Shown here: positions 19,683 to 29,946 of the stretch, piece by piece
Layout: each line of letters begins with the position of its first letter
Numbering within the stretch: the first letter of the stretch is position 1
Source of the DNA: Planctomycetota bacterium
Lineage (GTDB): Bacteria; Planctomycetota; SZUA-567; JAKLDR01
DNA length: 64,000 nucleotides
Reading direction: 5' to 3'
Assembly (NCBI GenBank): GCA_022703445.1
Contig: JAKLDR010000002.1
Location: forward strand, 62,001-126,000
Notes under the pieces: model-generated
What the model was told of the DNA's origin: nothing
Databases searched by the model: none
Seen by the model: only the letters and a program-made list of their open reading frames with translations
Program-made: the position numbers and the translations under genes

Positions 19683-20525
19683 ATGCACGAGGATACTGAA
19701 CTAGCCTGCGACGTTTCCCCCTGGGGGGCGGCCGGCTTCGTCAACGCGCTGACCGATGTCCGCAACGCCGGTTTTGCCGGCATTGAGGCCGGCATCGAGC
19801 TGGTCCCGCTCTTCGAGGACCGGGTTCACGTCCTCAAGGAGATGCTCGAGTCCGAGCACCTCACCCTGGTGACCATCCGCACCGCCCTGCGCACCCTCTC
19901 GGTCGGCTCGGCCGAAGAGGAGGGCGAGCGCTGCCTGAACGTGGCCCGCTTCCTGCACGGCATGGGCTGCAAGCTGCTGGTCATCGTCCCCCCGCCGGCC
20001 GCGCCGGAGTCGGCCGAGGAGGAGTGGCTGCTCTTCACCAACCTGCTGGCCGAGGCCGGCCGCCGGGCCGCGGAGTTCGGCGTGCGCGTCCTGGCCGCCC
20101 CGGCCCAGGGCTCGGTGGTCGGCACCCGCTCGGAGCTCGAGCGGCTGACCAAGGCCTTCCCGGCCAAGAGCCTGCCCCTGGCCGTCGACGCCGGCTTCCT
20201 CGCCAACGCCGGGCTGCCGGTGGCGGGGTTCTTCAAGAAGTACAAGGTCCGGCTGGCCCACCTCTACCTCAGCGACATGGTTCTCAAGCCGGCCAAGCCG
20301 GCTTCCGGCAAGGGGGCCAAGGGCGCCAAGGCCAAGTCCAAGGCCAAGACCGCGTCGGCGCCGAAGGTCGGCATCAACGTTGCCCGCTTCCTGGACGCGG
20401 CCACCGCTGCGCGCTATCAGGGCTGGGTGACCGTGAGGCTGAAGGCCACCGAGGTCCACAAGGACGCCGCCGGCTCGGCCGAACGAGCCTACCGGCTGGC
20501 CGCCGAGGCCCTGGACCTGGTCTGA
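19683..20525 (+). CDS. Sugar-phosphate isomerase/epimerase-like TIM-barrel protein
   Basis: A 280-residue protein starting MHEDTELACDVSPWG. The pattern FAGIEAGIELVPLFEDRVHVLKEML, MGCKLLVIVPPPAAPE, RAAEFGVRVLAAPAQGS and LPLAVDAGFLANAG follows the xylose-isomerase-like barrel (AP endonuclease family 2 fold) of sugar isomerases and epimerases. The usual strand with HLKD metal ligands appears as LAHLYLSD. Directly after it is a low-complexity basic insert, residues about 200-228 (KPAKPASGKGAKGAKAK and on), which is not typical. ATG 19683 follows a strong -10 box at leaderless distance. Its substrate is unknown. Confidence 0.72.
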   Translation: MHEDTELACDVSPWGAAGFVNALTDVRNAGFAGIEAGIELVPLFEDRVHVLKEMLESEHLTLVTIRTALRTLSVGSAEEEGERCLNVARFLHGMGCKLLVIVPPPAAPESAEEEWLLFTNLLAEAGRRAAEFGVRVLAAPAQGSVVGTRSELERLTKAFPAKSLPLAVDAGFLANAGLPVAGFFKKYKVRLAHLYLSDMVLKPAKPASGKGAKGAKAKSKAKTASAPKVGINVARFLDAATAARYQGWVTVRLKATEVHKDAAGSAERAYRLAAEALDLV

Positions 20526-20576
20526 TCAGATATCCTCTCATCACCGTCGCGATAGCCCAGCGCGAGGAGGAGCGCG

Positions 20577-21971
20577 GTGCCTTCCGAAACACCTGTCCTT
20601 GGTTCTCCTCCGACCCCTTCGGCAGTCGCGGTGGGACGGCGCTGGAGTACACGACGAGTCGTTCTCTGTGTCACTGCGGCCTTCCTGCTTGTCCTCGGGG
20701 CCGGGGGGCTGTACCTGTACTTGGGTTGCCAAGCAGCAGCCCGCAGGTTCTCGCAGCACGTCGAGGAGGTTGTCTCCGCGGCCGAGGCAGATGATCGCCT
20801 TGGGAATCCCGACGACGATGCCGGTCCGCTGTATCGCGAGGCGCTTGCGCTCTACGTGCCTTGCCCAGTTAAGCTCAACGAAGCCTCCGATGAGCAGATC
20901 AGTGCCTATATGGCAGCCAATCGTGGATGCCTGGAGAAGCTCCGTGAGGCTGCCGGGCGGCCACGTTGTCTGCTCGGACCGCCGCTCTCGGCCGGCATCA
21001 TCAAGAGCGATCCGGACCGCGTCGACTTGGTGCCGTTGTTGGTCTTCCAGAAGTTCATGATCCTTGAGCGCGCCCAGCAAGGCAGGGCTGAGGGGGCCAT
21101 CGACCTCCTCCCGGTTATCATGGCCTTCGCGCGTCATGCTGCCTGGGATGGCGACGTCATGGAGGACCAGACCCTTGTGGAGAAGATAGCCGCGAAAGCC
21201 TATGCGCAAGTTCTGAGTGGCTCCAAGGTGGACGTTGCGGCTTTGAAGCGTGCTCTGGGGCATTTGGCCAGACACCGCGCCTCGCGTTGCTCACCAGCTG
21301 TTGCCGCGCGGCGCATCGGTGTCAGGCAAATGATTCTTTGGGATGCACTCAATCGGCTGGGCTCGGAGGCTGCAAGCACTCCCGATGGGCCGCGAGGGCT
21401 CCGGCGGCGGGCCGATGATCTTTGGATACGCTACAGCGGCGCGATGCTCAAGGTGGCCCGAGCGAGCGAATCGTTCCATCAAGAGGTGACGGCTGTGCTG
21501 GATAGAGCGGATCCCTATCCGGCCGCGCTGGACGCTATCCCGGAACTCTCCGGCCGGCGTCGGCGCGATCTTCCGGAAGGCGTGGTGCTTGGGTTTGATT
21601 CATCCGTGGCCCCGTACCACAAGATGGCAAAGGCTGACGCCGAAGGATTGGCCTACCTGGAAATGCTCCGGGTCCTCATGCTCTGCCGCCTCTACCGACT
21701 CTCCTGGGGAGACTTCCCCGACAGCTTGGGCGACCTCACCCTCAAGCTTCCCGAGGAAGCCAAGGGAAGGTTCGGCGACCCCTTCACCGGTCGCTCGCTC
21801 GGCTACACCCGAACGGACAAAGGATGTAGAGTCTGGAGCGCCGGCCCTGACCGGACCGACGACGGCGGCACTGTTCCGCAGCAGCAAGCGGGCAAGAGCT
21901 TGACGCCGTCGTCCCCACGGCGTCGGTCTCGCCAGGATCCCAGTGACTTGGTCCTGGAACTTTCCGATTAG
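20577..21971 (+). CDS. Membrane-anchored protein of unknown function, pseudopilin-like C-terminus
   Basis: A 464-residue protein. GTG 20577 follows GAGGAGG. One transmembrane helix (VVLCVTAAFLLVLGAGGLYLYL, about residues 28-49) lies near the N-terminus. The long middle part is helical and has no family I recognise. The C-terminal block, FPDSLGDL, FGDPFTGRSLGYTRT and RVWSAGPDRTDDGG, has the form of C-terminal segments in GspG-like pseudopilins and many planctomycete/verrucomicrobial membrane proteins. Base composition is clearly lower in G+C at third codon positions than in the neighbouring genes, suggesting a different origin or relaxed selection. Confidence 0.7.
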   Translation: MPSETPVLGSPPTPSAVAVGRRWSTRRVVLCVTAAFLLVLGAGGLYLYLGCQAAARRFSQHVEEVVSAAEADDRLGNPDDDAGPLYREALALYVPCPVKLNEASDEQISAYMAANRGCLEKLREAAGRPRCLLGPPLSAGIIKSDPDRVDLVPLLVFQKFMILERAQQGRAEGAIDLLPVIMAFARHAAWDGDVMEDQTLVEKIAAKAYAQVLSGSKVDVAALKRALGHLARHRASRCSPAVAARRIGVRQMILWDALNRLGSEAASTPDGPRGLRRRADDLWIRYSGAMLKVARASESFHQEVTAVLDRADPYPAALDAIPELSGRRRRDLPEGVVLGFDSSVAPYHKMAKADAEGLAYLEMLRVLMLCRLYRLSWGDFPDSLGDLTLKLPEEAKGRFGDPFTGRSLGYTRTDKGCRVWSAGPDRTDDGGTVPQQQAGKSLTPSSPRRRSRQDPSDLVLELSD

Positions 21972-22015
21972 ATGCCACGGCTGATAGGCTGGCAAGGACA
22001 CCTGGAAAGCCCCCC

Positions 22016-22043
22016 TTGCACTTTTCCGTGCCGCACCTAGACT
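22016..22043 (+). promoter_or_regulatory. Probable promoter of the STAS gene
   Basis: TTGCAC (22016-22021), 16 bp spacer, TAGACT (22038-22043), 23 bp before ATG 22067. Confidence 0.5.
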
Positions 22044-22066
22044 TCCGTCCTATCAGGAGGCCGACC

Positions 22067-22429
22067 ATGGAACCCATCCGCGTCAGCCGGGAAGGCGCCA
22101 CCCTCTGCATCTGCCTCGGCGGACGGCTCGCCCAGGACGAGAGCGCGGCGCTGATCGCGCGGACCGGCAAGGAGCTGACCGCCTCCCCCGGGCCCCTGGA
22201 CCTGCTCCTGGACCTGACCGAGGTCGAGTACATGACCAGTTCGGCGGTGGGGGCGGTGGTCCTGCTCTATCAGCAGGTGCGGCTGGGCGGCGGGCATATG
22301 GCCGTGGCCGCGCCCAACGAGCGGGTTCACCTGCTGCTCGAGATCGCGGGCTTGAACCAGCTGCTGGCGCTCTGCCGGACCGCCGCCGAGGCGCGGCAGG
22401 CGCTCTCCCAGGGGAAGGCCGGAAAGTGA
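22067..22429 (+). CDS. STAS-domain protein, anti-sigma factor antagonist type
   Basis: A 120-residue, single-domain protein. ATG 22067 with AGGAGG six bases upstream is preferred over the start at 22016, which falls on the -35 box. The core LLLDLTEVEYMTSSAVGAVVLL (near 45-65) is the STAS signature; the serine in MTSSA is where SpoIIAA/RsbV-type antagonists are phosphorylated by an anti-sigma kinase. Family proteins release a sigma factor or pass signals in a partner switch. No anti-sigma kinase or phosphatase is adjacent. It overlaps the next gene by 4 bases (GTGA), so the two are translationally coupled. Confidence 0.85.
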   Translation: MEPIRVSREGATLCICLGGRLAQDESAALIARTGKELTASPGPLDLLLDLTEVEYMTSSAVGAVVLLYQQVRLGGGHMAVAAPNERVHLLLEIAGLNQLLALCRTAAEARQALSQGKAGK

Positions 22430-23403
22430 TCGGAACCCAGGGCCCGGCCGACCCGGGCCTCTTCCCGGAGCCGGCGACGCCGGCCGGAGGGGGTGGACCG
22501 GGCGGTGCCGCCGGTTCCGCGGCCGGCTTCCGGCGGATGCCCGAGGAGGTTCGCGCCCTGGGCCGCTCCTGGGATACGCTGGTCGGCCAGGTGCCCGGGC
22601 TGACCCCCGAACTGGAGCGCGACTTCCGCTTCGGCCAGACCGTCTTCCCGTTCGCCGGCGGCTTCCGCATCGGCGGTAGCCTCAAGGGCGGATCGAGCAC
22701 CATGTGGCGCCCCGCCACCGAGGGGGACTGCCGTGCCTACACCGCCTGGAAGGAGCGCGAGGGCGTCCCGGGCAGCGTCGACGACCTGGTGGCCTTCGAG
22801 AACCTGGCCGGGCTGCTGGCCGACAGCCGGGTGGATTTCTGGAACCAGGGCCATCAGTCCGGCTCGCGCCGCCCGGCGGAGTACGTCCCCGGACGCGGCT
22901 GGATCTACCGGATGGTCCTGGACATCCTGAACTGCCTGCCCGCGGAGCACCTCGGGCGCCCGCAGTTCTCCGCGCTGCAGCTCGGCGGCTGGGGCCCGGC
23001 CTCGGCCAAGGCCAGCGCCTACGAGAACGGGCGGGTCTTCATCTACGACTTCGCGCTGGGCGGCGCGCGGCGCACGCTGATCGGCCTGTTCCTCCACGAG
23101 ATGGGCCACGCCCACGAGGCCGCGCTCAGTCCCGAGGCGGTCGAGGAGATCTCCGCCCGGCACACGCCGATCTCCGAGCGGGGCGCGCTGCTGGGCCTGG
23201 AGTTCCTGCTCGACGCCGAGAGCCGCAAGGTCTACCAGCAGTTCCTGGTCAGTGAGTTCATCGCCGAGACCTACGTGGCCTACACCGCCGCCGGCCCGAC
23301 CCTGCGCGAGCTGGTCGCCAGCACCGCCGGCGAGGCCGGGAAGGCCTGGCGGGAGGTCTACGACATCTACCGCCGGAGCTTCGGCGGGATCGAGTACGAC
23401 TAA
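22426..23403 (+). CDS. Putative zinc metalloprotease-like protein (HExxH)
   Basis: A 325-residue protein whose GTG 22426 overlaps the STAS stop codon. After a Gly/Pro-rich N-terminal 40 residues comes a compact domain with HEMGHAHE at residues 224-231, a zincin HExxH helix; FIAETYVAY about 55 residues later could supply the third ligand (gluzincin-like). No signal peptide or membrane helix is seen, so it should act in the cytoplasm. The upstream half (GGSLKGGSSTMWRPATEGD and after) matches nothing I recognise. Coupling to a STAS protein suggests control through the partner switch or a shared target; this is inference. Confidence 0.65.
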   Translation: MIGTQGPADPGLFPEPATPAGGGGPGGAAGSAAGFRRMPEEVRALGRSWDTLVGQVPGLTPELERDFRFGQTVFPFAGGFRIGGSLKGGSSTMWRPATEGDCRAYTAWKEREGVPGSVDDLVAFENLAGLLADSRVDFWNQGHQSGSRRPAEYVPGRGWIYRMVLDILNCLPAEHLGRPQFSALQLGGWGPASAKASAYENGRVFIYDFALGGARRTLIGLFLHEMGHAHEAALSPEAVEEISARHTPISERGALLGLEFLLDAESRKVYQQFLVSEFIAETYVAYTAAGPTLRELVASTAGEAGKAWREVYDIYRRSFGGIEYD

Positions 23404-23411
23404 AGGCTCTT

Positions 23412-23988
23412 CTCACGCCAAGGCGCCAAGGCGCAAAGAACAGCAACGGCAATTTCTTAGTTTTGGGCTCAGCACCAGGAACTGGACTATGGGAGAATGG
23501 AGATGACTGAGAATGAGATTGGGAAGGTCGTCGTCGACTGTGCCGTTCGGATGCACCAAGAGCTCGGGCCGGGACTACTCGAGAGCGTCTACGAGGTGGT
23601 GCTGGCCCACGAGTTGGAGCAACGCGGCCTGAGAGTCGAGCGCCAGGTCCCGGTGCCCATCAAGTACCATGGAATCACATTCGATCAGGGGTTCCGCGCC
23701 GACATCATAGCCGAGGGGCTGGTGATCCTGGAGTTGAAGTGCGTGGAATCCACGAGCAAGGCTCACAAGAAGCAGGTCCTGTCCTATCTGCGCCTGACCG
23801 GCCTGAAACTTGGATTCCTCCTGAACTTCGGGGAGTCACTGCTGAAGGACGGTATCTCACGGATCGCCAACGGAGCGCCAGAAGAAGGGCGGGCCGACGA
23901 CAGTCGTCACGCGAAGCCGTCAAGTCATCAATAATGATGATGGCGACGTTGTTGTTGTTGTCTTAGCGGCTTTGCGGCTTGGCGTGAG
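23412..23988. repeat. Inverted-repeat pair enclosing the GxxExxY gene
   Basis: Left arm 23412-23440 (CTCACGCCAAGGCGCCAAGG then CGCAAAGAA) and right arm 23960-23988, whose complement reads CTCACGCCAAGCCGCAAAGC then CGCTAAGAC. The arms lie about 57 bp before and 26 bp after the enclosed gene. A related palindrome without a gene is at 33647-33745. Confidence 0.65.
23497..23934 (+). CDS. GxxExxY protein (PDDEXK_3-like putative nuclease)
   Basis: A 145-residue protein starting at ATG 23497 or ATG 23503. The family signature GLLESVY (Gly26, Glu29, Tyr32) lies in helix MHQELGPGLLESVYEVV. Next come PVPIKYHGITFDQGFRAD and VILELKCVES, which fit the D...ExK catalytic layout of PDDEXK nucleases. GxxExxY proteins are short, sporadically distributed and often found beside repeats; function is unproven. 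Lower G+C than its neighbours and enclosure by inverted repeats suggest a transferred unit. The last 20 residues run into repeat-like sequence and may not be part of the fold. Confidence 0.85.
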   Translation: MEMTENEIGKVVVDCAVRMHQELGPGLLESVYEVVLAHELEQRGLRVERQVPVPIKYHGITFDQGFRADIIAEGLVILELKCVESTSKAHKKQVLSYLRLTGLKLGFLLNFGESLLKDGISRIANGAPEEGRADDSRHAKPSSHQ

Positions 23989-24086
23989 GATGCCGTTGTT
24001 GTTCGCCGGCGCGCCGGCCTGCGGTGACCTTGCATTGCCCGGGTTGGCGATGATGATAGCTCCGCGCGATGAATCGGAGGATCACC

Positions 24087-25586
24087 ATGAAGCCCATCGG
24101 CAATCTCCCCGCCGTCAAGATCGCGGTCGTCGGCGTCTCCCGCGACTGCTTCCCGATCGACCTGACCAAGCGCCGCCTGGCCCGGCTGATGGCCGAGCTC
24201 AAGAAGCTGGGTGTTCCGGCGACCGCGTGTCCGACGGTCATCGAGTCCGAGGCCGACGCACTGAAGGCCCTGGACCAGGCCCGCGCCGCCGGCGCGAACG
24301 CCGCGGTCCTCTTCCTCGGCAACTTCGGCCCGGAGGGGCCGACCACCATCTTCGCCCAGCGCTTTCCCGGGCCGGTCATGTTCTGCGCGGCTGCCGAGGA
24401 GAGCCGCGAGGTCCTCCTGCGCGACCGCGGCGACGCGCTCTGCGGGCTGCTCAACGCCTCCTACAACCTGGGCCTGCGCAAGGTGCGCGCCCACATCCCG
24501 GAGCGCCCGGTGGGGCTGGCCGTCGAGCTCGCCGCGGAGATCGCCCGCTTTGAGGCGATCGCCCGGGTGGTCATCGGCGTCCGGAGCCTCAAGCTATTCG
24601 GCTTCGGCCCGCGGCCCCAGGACTTCCTGGCCTGCAACGCGCCGGTCAAGCCCCTCTACGATCTCGGCGTCGAGGTCATGGAGAACAGCGAGCTCGACCT
24701 GCTCGGGCTCTACCGCGCGGCCGCCGGCCGGAAGGCCGAGATCGCCGCGGTCGTCAGGGACATGAAGAAGGAGCTGGGCACCGGCTGCACCTACCCGGAC
24801 CTGCTGCCCAGGCTCGCCCAGTTCGAGGTGGCGCTCGTCCAATTCATGGAGAAGAATCTGGGAGCGGCGCGCTACGCGGCGTTCGCCGACAAGTGCTGGC
24901 CGGCCTTCGAGAACGAGTTCGGCTTCGTGCCCTGCTACGTGAACTCGCGGCTGGCCGGCCGGGGCATCCCGGTGGCCTGCGAGGTGGACCTCTACGGCGC
25001 GCTCAGCGAGTACATGATCCAGGCTGCCACCGGGCTGCCGGCCACCTTGCTCGACATCAACAACTCTGTGCCGGCCGACATCCTCCCGGAGGGCGCGGAC
25101 CTGGCCGGGGCTGCCCCGCGCGACCTCTTCATGGGCTTCCACTGCGGCAACACGACCAGCTCCTGCATGGCCGGCTGCGCGCTCAACTACCAGGTGATCA
25201 TGAACCGGCTGATGGAGGGCGGCAAGAAGCCCGACATCACCCGCGGCACGCTTGAGGGGCGCCTCCGGCCCGGCGCGGCCACCCTCTTCCGGCTGCAGTC
25301 GACCGCCGACTGCCAGCTCCGCAGCTACGTCGCCGAGGGCCGGATCCTCGACGTGGACCCGTGCTCCTTCGGTTCGATCGGCGTGTTCGCGATCCCTGGC
25401 TTCGCGCGCTTCTACCGGCACGTGCTCATCGGCAAGCGCTACCCGCACCACGGCGCGGTGGGCTTCGCCCCCGCCGGCGGCGTGCTCTTCGACGCGCTCC
25501 GGGTGCTGGGCGTCGAGGACATCGCGACGCCGCCGCTCGCCGGGGAGCGCTATGCCGGGGAGAATCCGTTCGAGGTCGGAAGCTGA
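24087..25586 (+). CDS. L-fucose/L-arabinose isomerase-like protein
   Basis: A 499-residue protein. ATG 24087 has CGGAGG at a good distance; ATG 24069 does not. The layout of sugar ketol-isomerases is visible: an N-terminal Rossmann-like domain (AVVGVSRDCFPIDLTKRRL), a central region with GFGPRPQDFLACN, ACEVDLYGALSEYM near residue 300 (Glu and Asp as metal ligands) and FMGFHCGNTTSSCM with the metal-binding His. Members interconvert aldose and ketose forms of fucose or arabinose, or are relatives with unknown sugars. Located in a carbohydrate-rich region, it probably handles a released deoxysugar. It converges with selO, 16 bp apart. Confidence 0.8.
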   Translation: MKPIGNLPAVKIAVVGVSRDCFPIDLTKRRLARLMAELKKLGVPATACPTVIESEADALKALDQARAAGANAAVLFLGNFGPEGPTTIFAQRFPGPVMFCAAAEESREVLLRDRGDALCGLLNASYNLGLRKVRAHIPERPVGLAVELAAEIARFEAIARVVIGVRSLKLFGFGPRPQDFLACNAPVKPLYDLGVEVMENSELDLLGLYRAAAGRKAEIAAVVRDMKKELGTGCTYPDLLPRLAQFEVALVQFMEKNLGAARYAAFADKCWPAFENEFGFVPCYVNSRLAGRGIPVACEVDLYGALSEYMIQAATGLPATLLDINNSVPADILPEGADLAGAAPRDLFMGFHCGNTTSSCMAGCALNYQVIMNRLMEGGKKPDITRGTLEGRLRPGAATLFRLQSTADCQLRSYVAEGRILDVDPCSFGSIGVFAIPGFARFYRHVLIGKRYPHHGAVGFAPAGGVLFDALRVLGVEDIATPPLAGERYAGENPFEVGS

Positions 25587-25602
25587 CCGGGTTGCGGCTC
25601 CC

Positions 25603-27069
25603 TCACGTCCCGCAGAAGGTCCGGTAGCTCCACTGCTCCGGTCCCGGCGGTTCGGCCAGGTCGCTTGCCTCCGGCTGGTCATCGTAGGGGCGCGCCAGCA
25701 CCCGGGACAGGCGCTCGAACGGCCCCATGTCGCCGGCCTCCGCGGCCGCGATGGCCTGCTCCACACGGTGGTTGCGCGGGATGAAGGCCGGGTTGACCCG
25801 GCACATCCGGGCCGCATGCTCCGCGGGGGTGCCGGGCTCCCCGGAGAGCCGGCGGTGCCAGCGCCCCGCCCACTTCCGGAACTGCGCGGGGCTGTGGAAG
25901 AGATCTGCCACCTCGGAGTCGCCGGCTCCGGCCGCCGCGGCGCTCAAGCGGCGGAAACACAGCGTGTAATCGACGCGGTCGGCCGCCATCCGTTCGAGCA
26001 GTTCCCGCGCGAGCTCGAGGGCGCCATCGTCGGGTGAGCCCAGGCCCAGCTTTCTGAGGATTTCCGCCTCGTAGGCCGCCGCTAAGCGGGCCGGAAGCGC
26101 GGCGAGGCGTTCGTTGAGGATCCCGTCCGCCCGGGCCGGATCGGCGTCCACCAGCGCGGCGAGCGCCTCCGCGAAGCGCGCCAGGTTCCACAGCGCCGCG
26201 TCCGGTTGGCGGGCGAAGGCATAGCGCCCGCCGCGGTCGATGGAGCTGAAGGTCCGCAGCGGGTCGTAGGCGTCGAGGAACGCGCAGGGGCCGTAGTCGA
26301 TGGTCTCCCCGGAGACGGCCATGTTGTCGGTGTTCATCACCCCGTGCACGAAGCCCAGCGCCAGCCAGCGGGCGACCAGGTCCGCCTGGGCGCCGGCCAC
26401 CGCGTCGAAGAGGGCCAGGGCGGCTCCCTCGCGCCTCGGGGCATCCGGATAGTGCCGCTCCAGGGCGAAGGCGACGAGCCGCGAGAGCGCCTCGCGGTCG
26501 CCCCGGGCGGCGAAGTACTCGAAGGTCCCCACCCGGATGTGGCTGGAGGCCACACGGGTCAGAACCGCCCCGGGCAGCGGCCCCTGCCGGAAGACCTCCT
26601 CGCCGGTGCGGACTGCGGCCAATGCCCGGGTGGTGGGCACACCCAGGGCGTGCATGGTCTCGCCGACCAGGTACTCCCGGAGCACGGGGCCGACCGCGGC
26701 GCGGCCGTCGCCGTCGCGGGAGAAGGGCGTGCGCCCGGAGCCCTTGAGCTGCACGTCACGCCGCCGCCCGTCGCCCCCGACGATCTCGCCGAGCAGGATG
26801 GCCCGGCCGTCGCCGAGCTGGGGGACGAAGACGCCAAACTGGTGGCCGGCGTAGGCGCAGGCCACCGGCTCGGCTCCCTCGGGGATGCGGTTGCCGGCCA
26901 GGACCGCGACGCCCTCGGGGGAGGTAAGCTGCTCAGCAGGCAGCCCCAGCTCACCGGCCAGGCCGCGGTTCAGGGCCAACAGGGATGGGGCCGCGACGGG
27001 CGTCGGCAACACCCGCGCGCAGAACCGTTCCGGGAGCCGCGCGTAGGTGTTGTCGAACCTGAAAAGCAT
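25603..27069 (-). CDS. selO: Protein adenylyltransferase SelO (YdiU family)
   Basis: A 488-residue protein, the usual bacterial length. Recognisable SelO blocks are FDNTYARLPERF at the start, YAGHQFGVFVPQLGDGRA, LKGSGRTPFSRDGDGRA, GVPTTRALAAVRTGE, and the pseudokinase-fold catalytic region HGVMNTDNM...DYGPCAFLDAYDP. The protein ends in FCGT, with no sign of a selenocysteine codon. SelO transfers AMP to Ser/Thr/Tyr of redox proteins and is linked to oxidative-stress response. GGAGG precedes ATG 27069. It begins 34 bp after the clpB stop on the same strand, so the two probably share a transcript. Confidence 0.95.
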   Translation of the reverse strand: MLFRFDNTYARLPERFCARVLPTPVAAPSLLALNRGLAGELGLPAEQLTSPEGVAVLAGNRIPEGAEPVACAYAGHQFGVFVPQLGDGRAILLGEIVGGDGRRRDVQLKGSGRTPFSRDGDGRAAVGPVLREYLVGETMHALGVPTTRALAAVRTGEEVFRQGPLPGAVLTRVASSHIRVGTFEYFAARGDREALSRLVAFALERHYPDAPRREGAALALFDAVAGAQADLVARWLALGFVHGVMNTDNMAVSGETIDYGPCAFLDAYDPLRTFSSIDRGGRYAFARQPDAALWNLARFAEALAALVDADPARADGILNERLAALPARLAAAYEAEILRKLGLGSPDDGALELARELLERMAADRVDYTLCFRRLSAAAAGAGDSEVADLFHSPAQFRKWAGRWHRRLSGEPGTPAEHAARMCRVNPAFIPRNHRVEQAIAAAEAGDMGPFERLSRVLARPYDDQPEASDLAEPPGPEQWSYRTFCGT

Positions 27070-27103
27070 CGAAGTCCTCCGCGGCCGCTCCGGCGGCCTT
27101 CTT

Positions 27104-29683
<2,580 letters not shown>

Positions 29684-29888
29684 GACAGGACTCCTTAACC
29701 GGTTTCCCGCACTGTGGTCTTAAGCACGCGATGTGCCAGTGCACCAGCTCTGTCGTGCTCCGAAGTAGCCGTATGGCGTGCTATAGGCGCATCTCGTACT
29801 GCCCGGCGTGCCAAAATGGCATGTCGACTCCGCCCAAGGGCTATTACGCCCGCGGTCCGAATCAACTGCTCTGTTCGAGACCGCGGGG

Positions 29889-29916
29889 TTGATTTGCCGC
29901 CGGCGCTGCGTAGAAT
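29889..29916 (+). promoter_or_regulatory. Probable promoter of the FlgC-like lipoprotein gene
   Basis: TTGATT (29889-29894), 16 bp spacer, TAGAAT (29911-29916), 30 bp before GTG 29947. The rest of the 263-bp divergent gap with clpB holds no feature I could support. Confidence 0.5.
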
Positions 29917-29946
29917 CGCCTGTCGCGAGGGGACGGAGGTGCAGCC

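Noticed and set aside
27040-27069. Selenocysteine insertion in selO
   Set aside because: The C-terminal codons are F-C-G-T followed by a normal stop; no in-frame TGA precedes conserved residues.
29684-29760. CIRCE or sigma-32 control of clpB
   Set aside because: No TTAGCACTC inverted pair and no CTTGAA/CCCCAT boxes were found.
29800-29830. Sigma-54 promoter candidate upstream of clpB (minus strand TGGCACG)
   Set aside because: The -12 element TTGC is absent at the required distance.
29840-29890. tRNA-like GTTCGAGAC segment
   Set aside because: No acceptor stem, anticodon arm or D arm could be paired around it.
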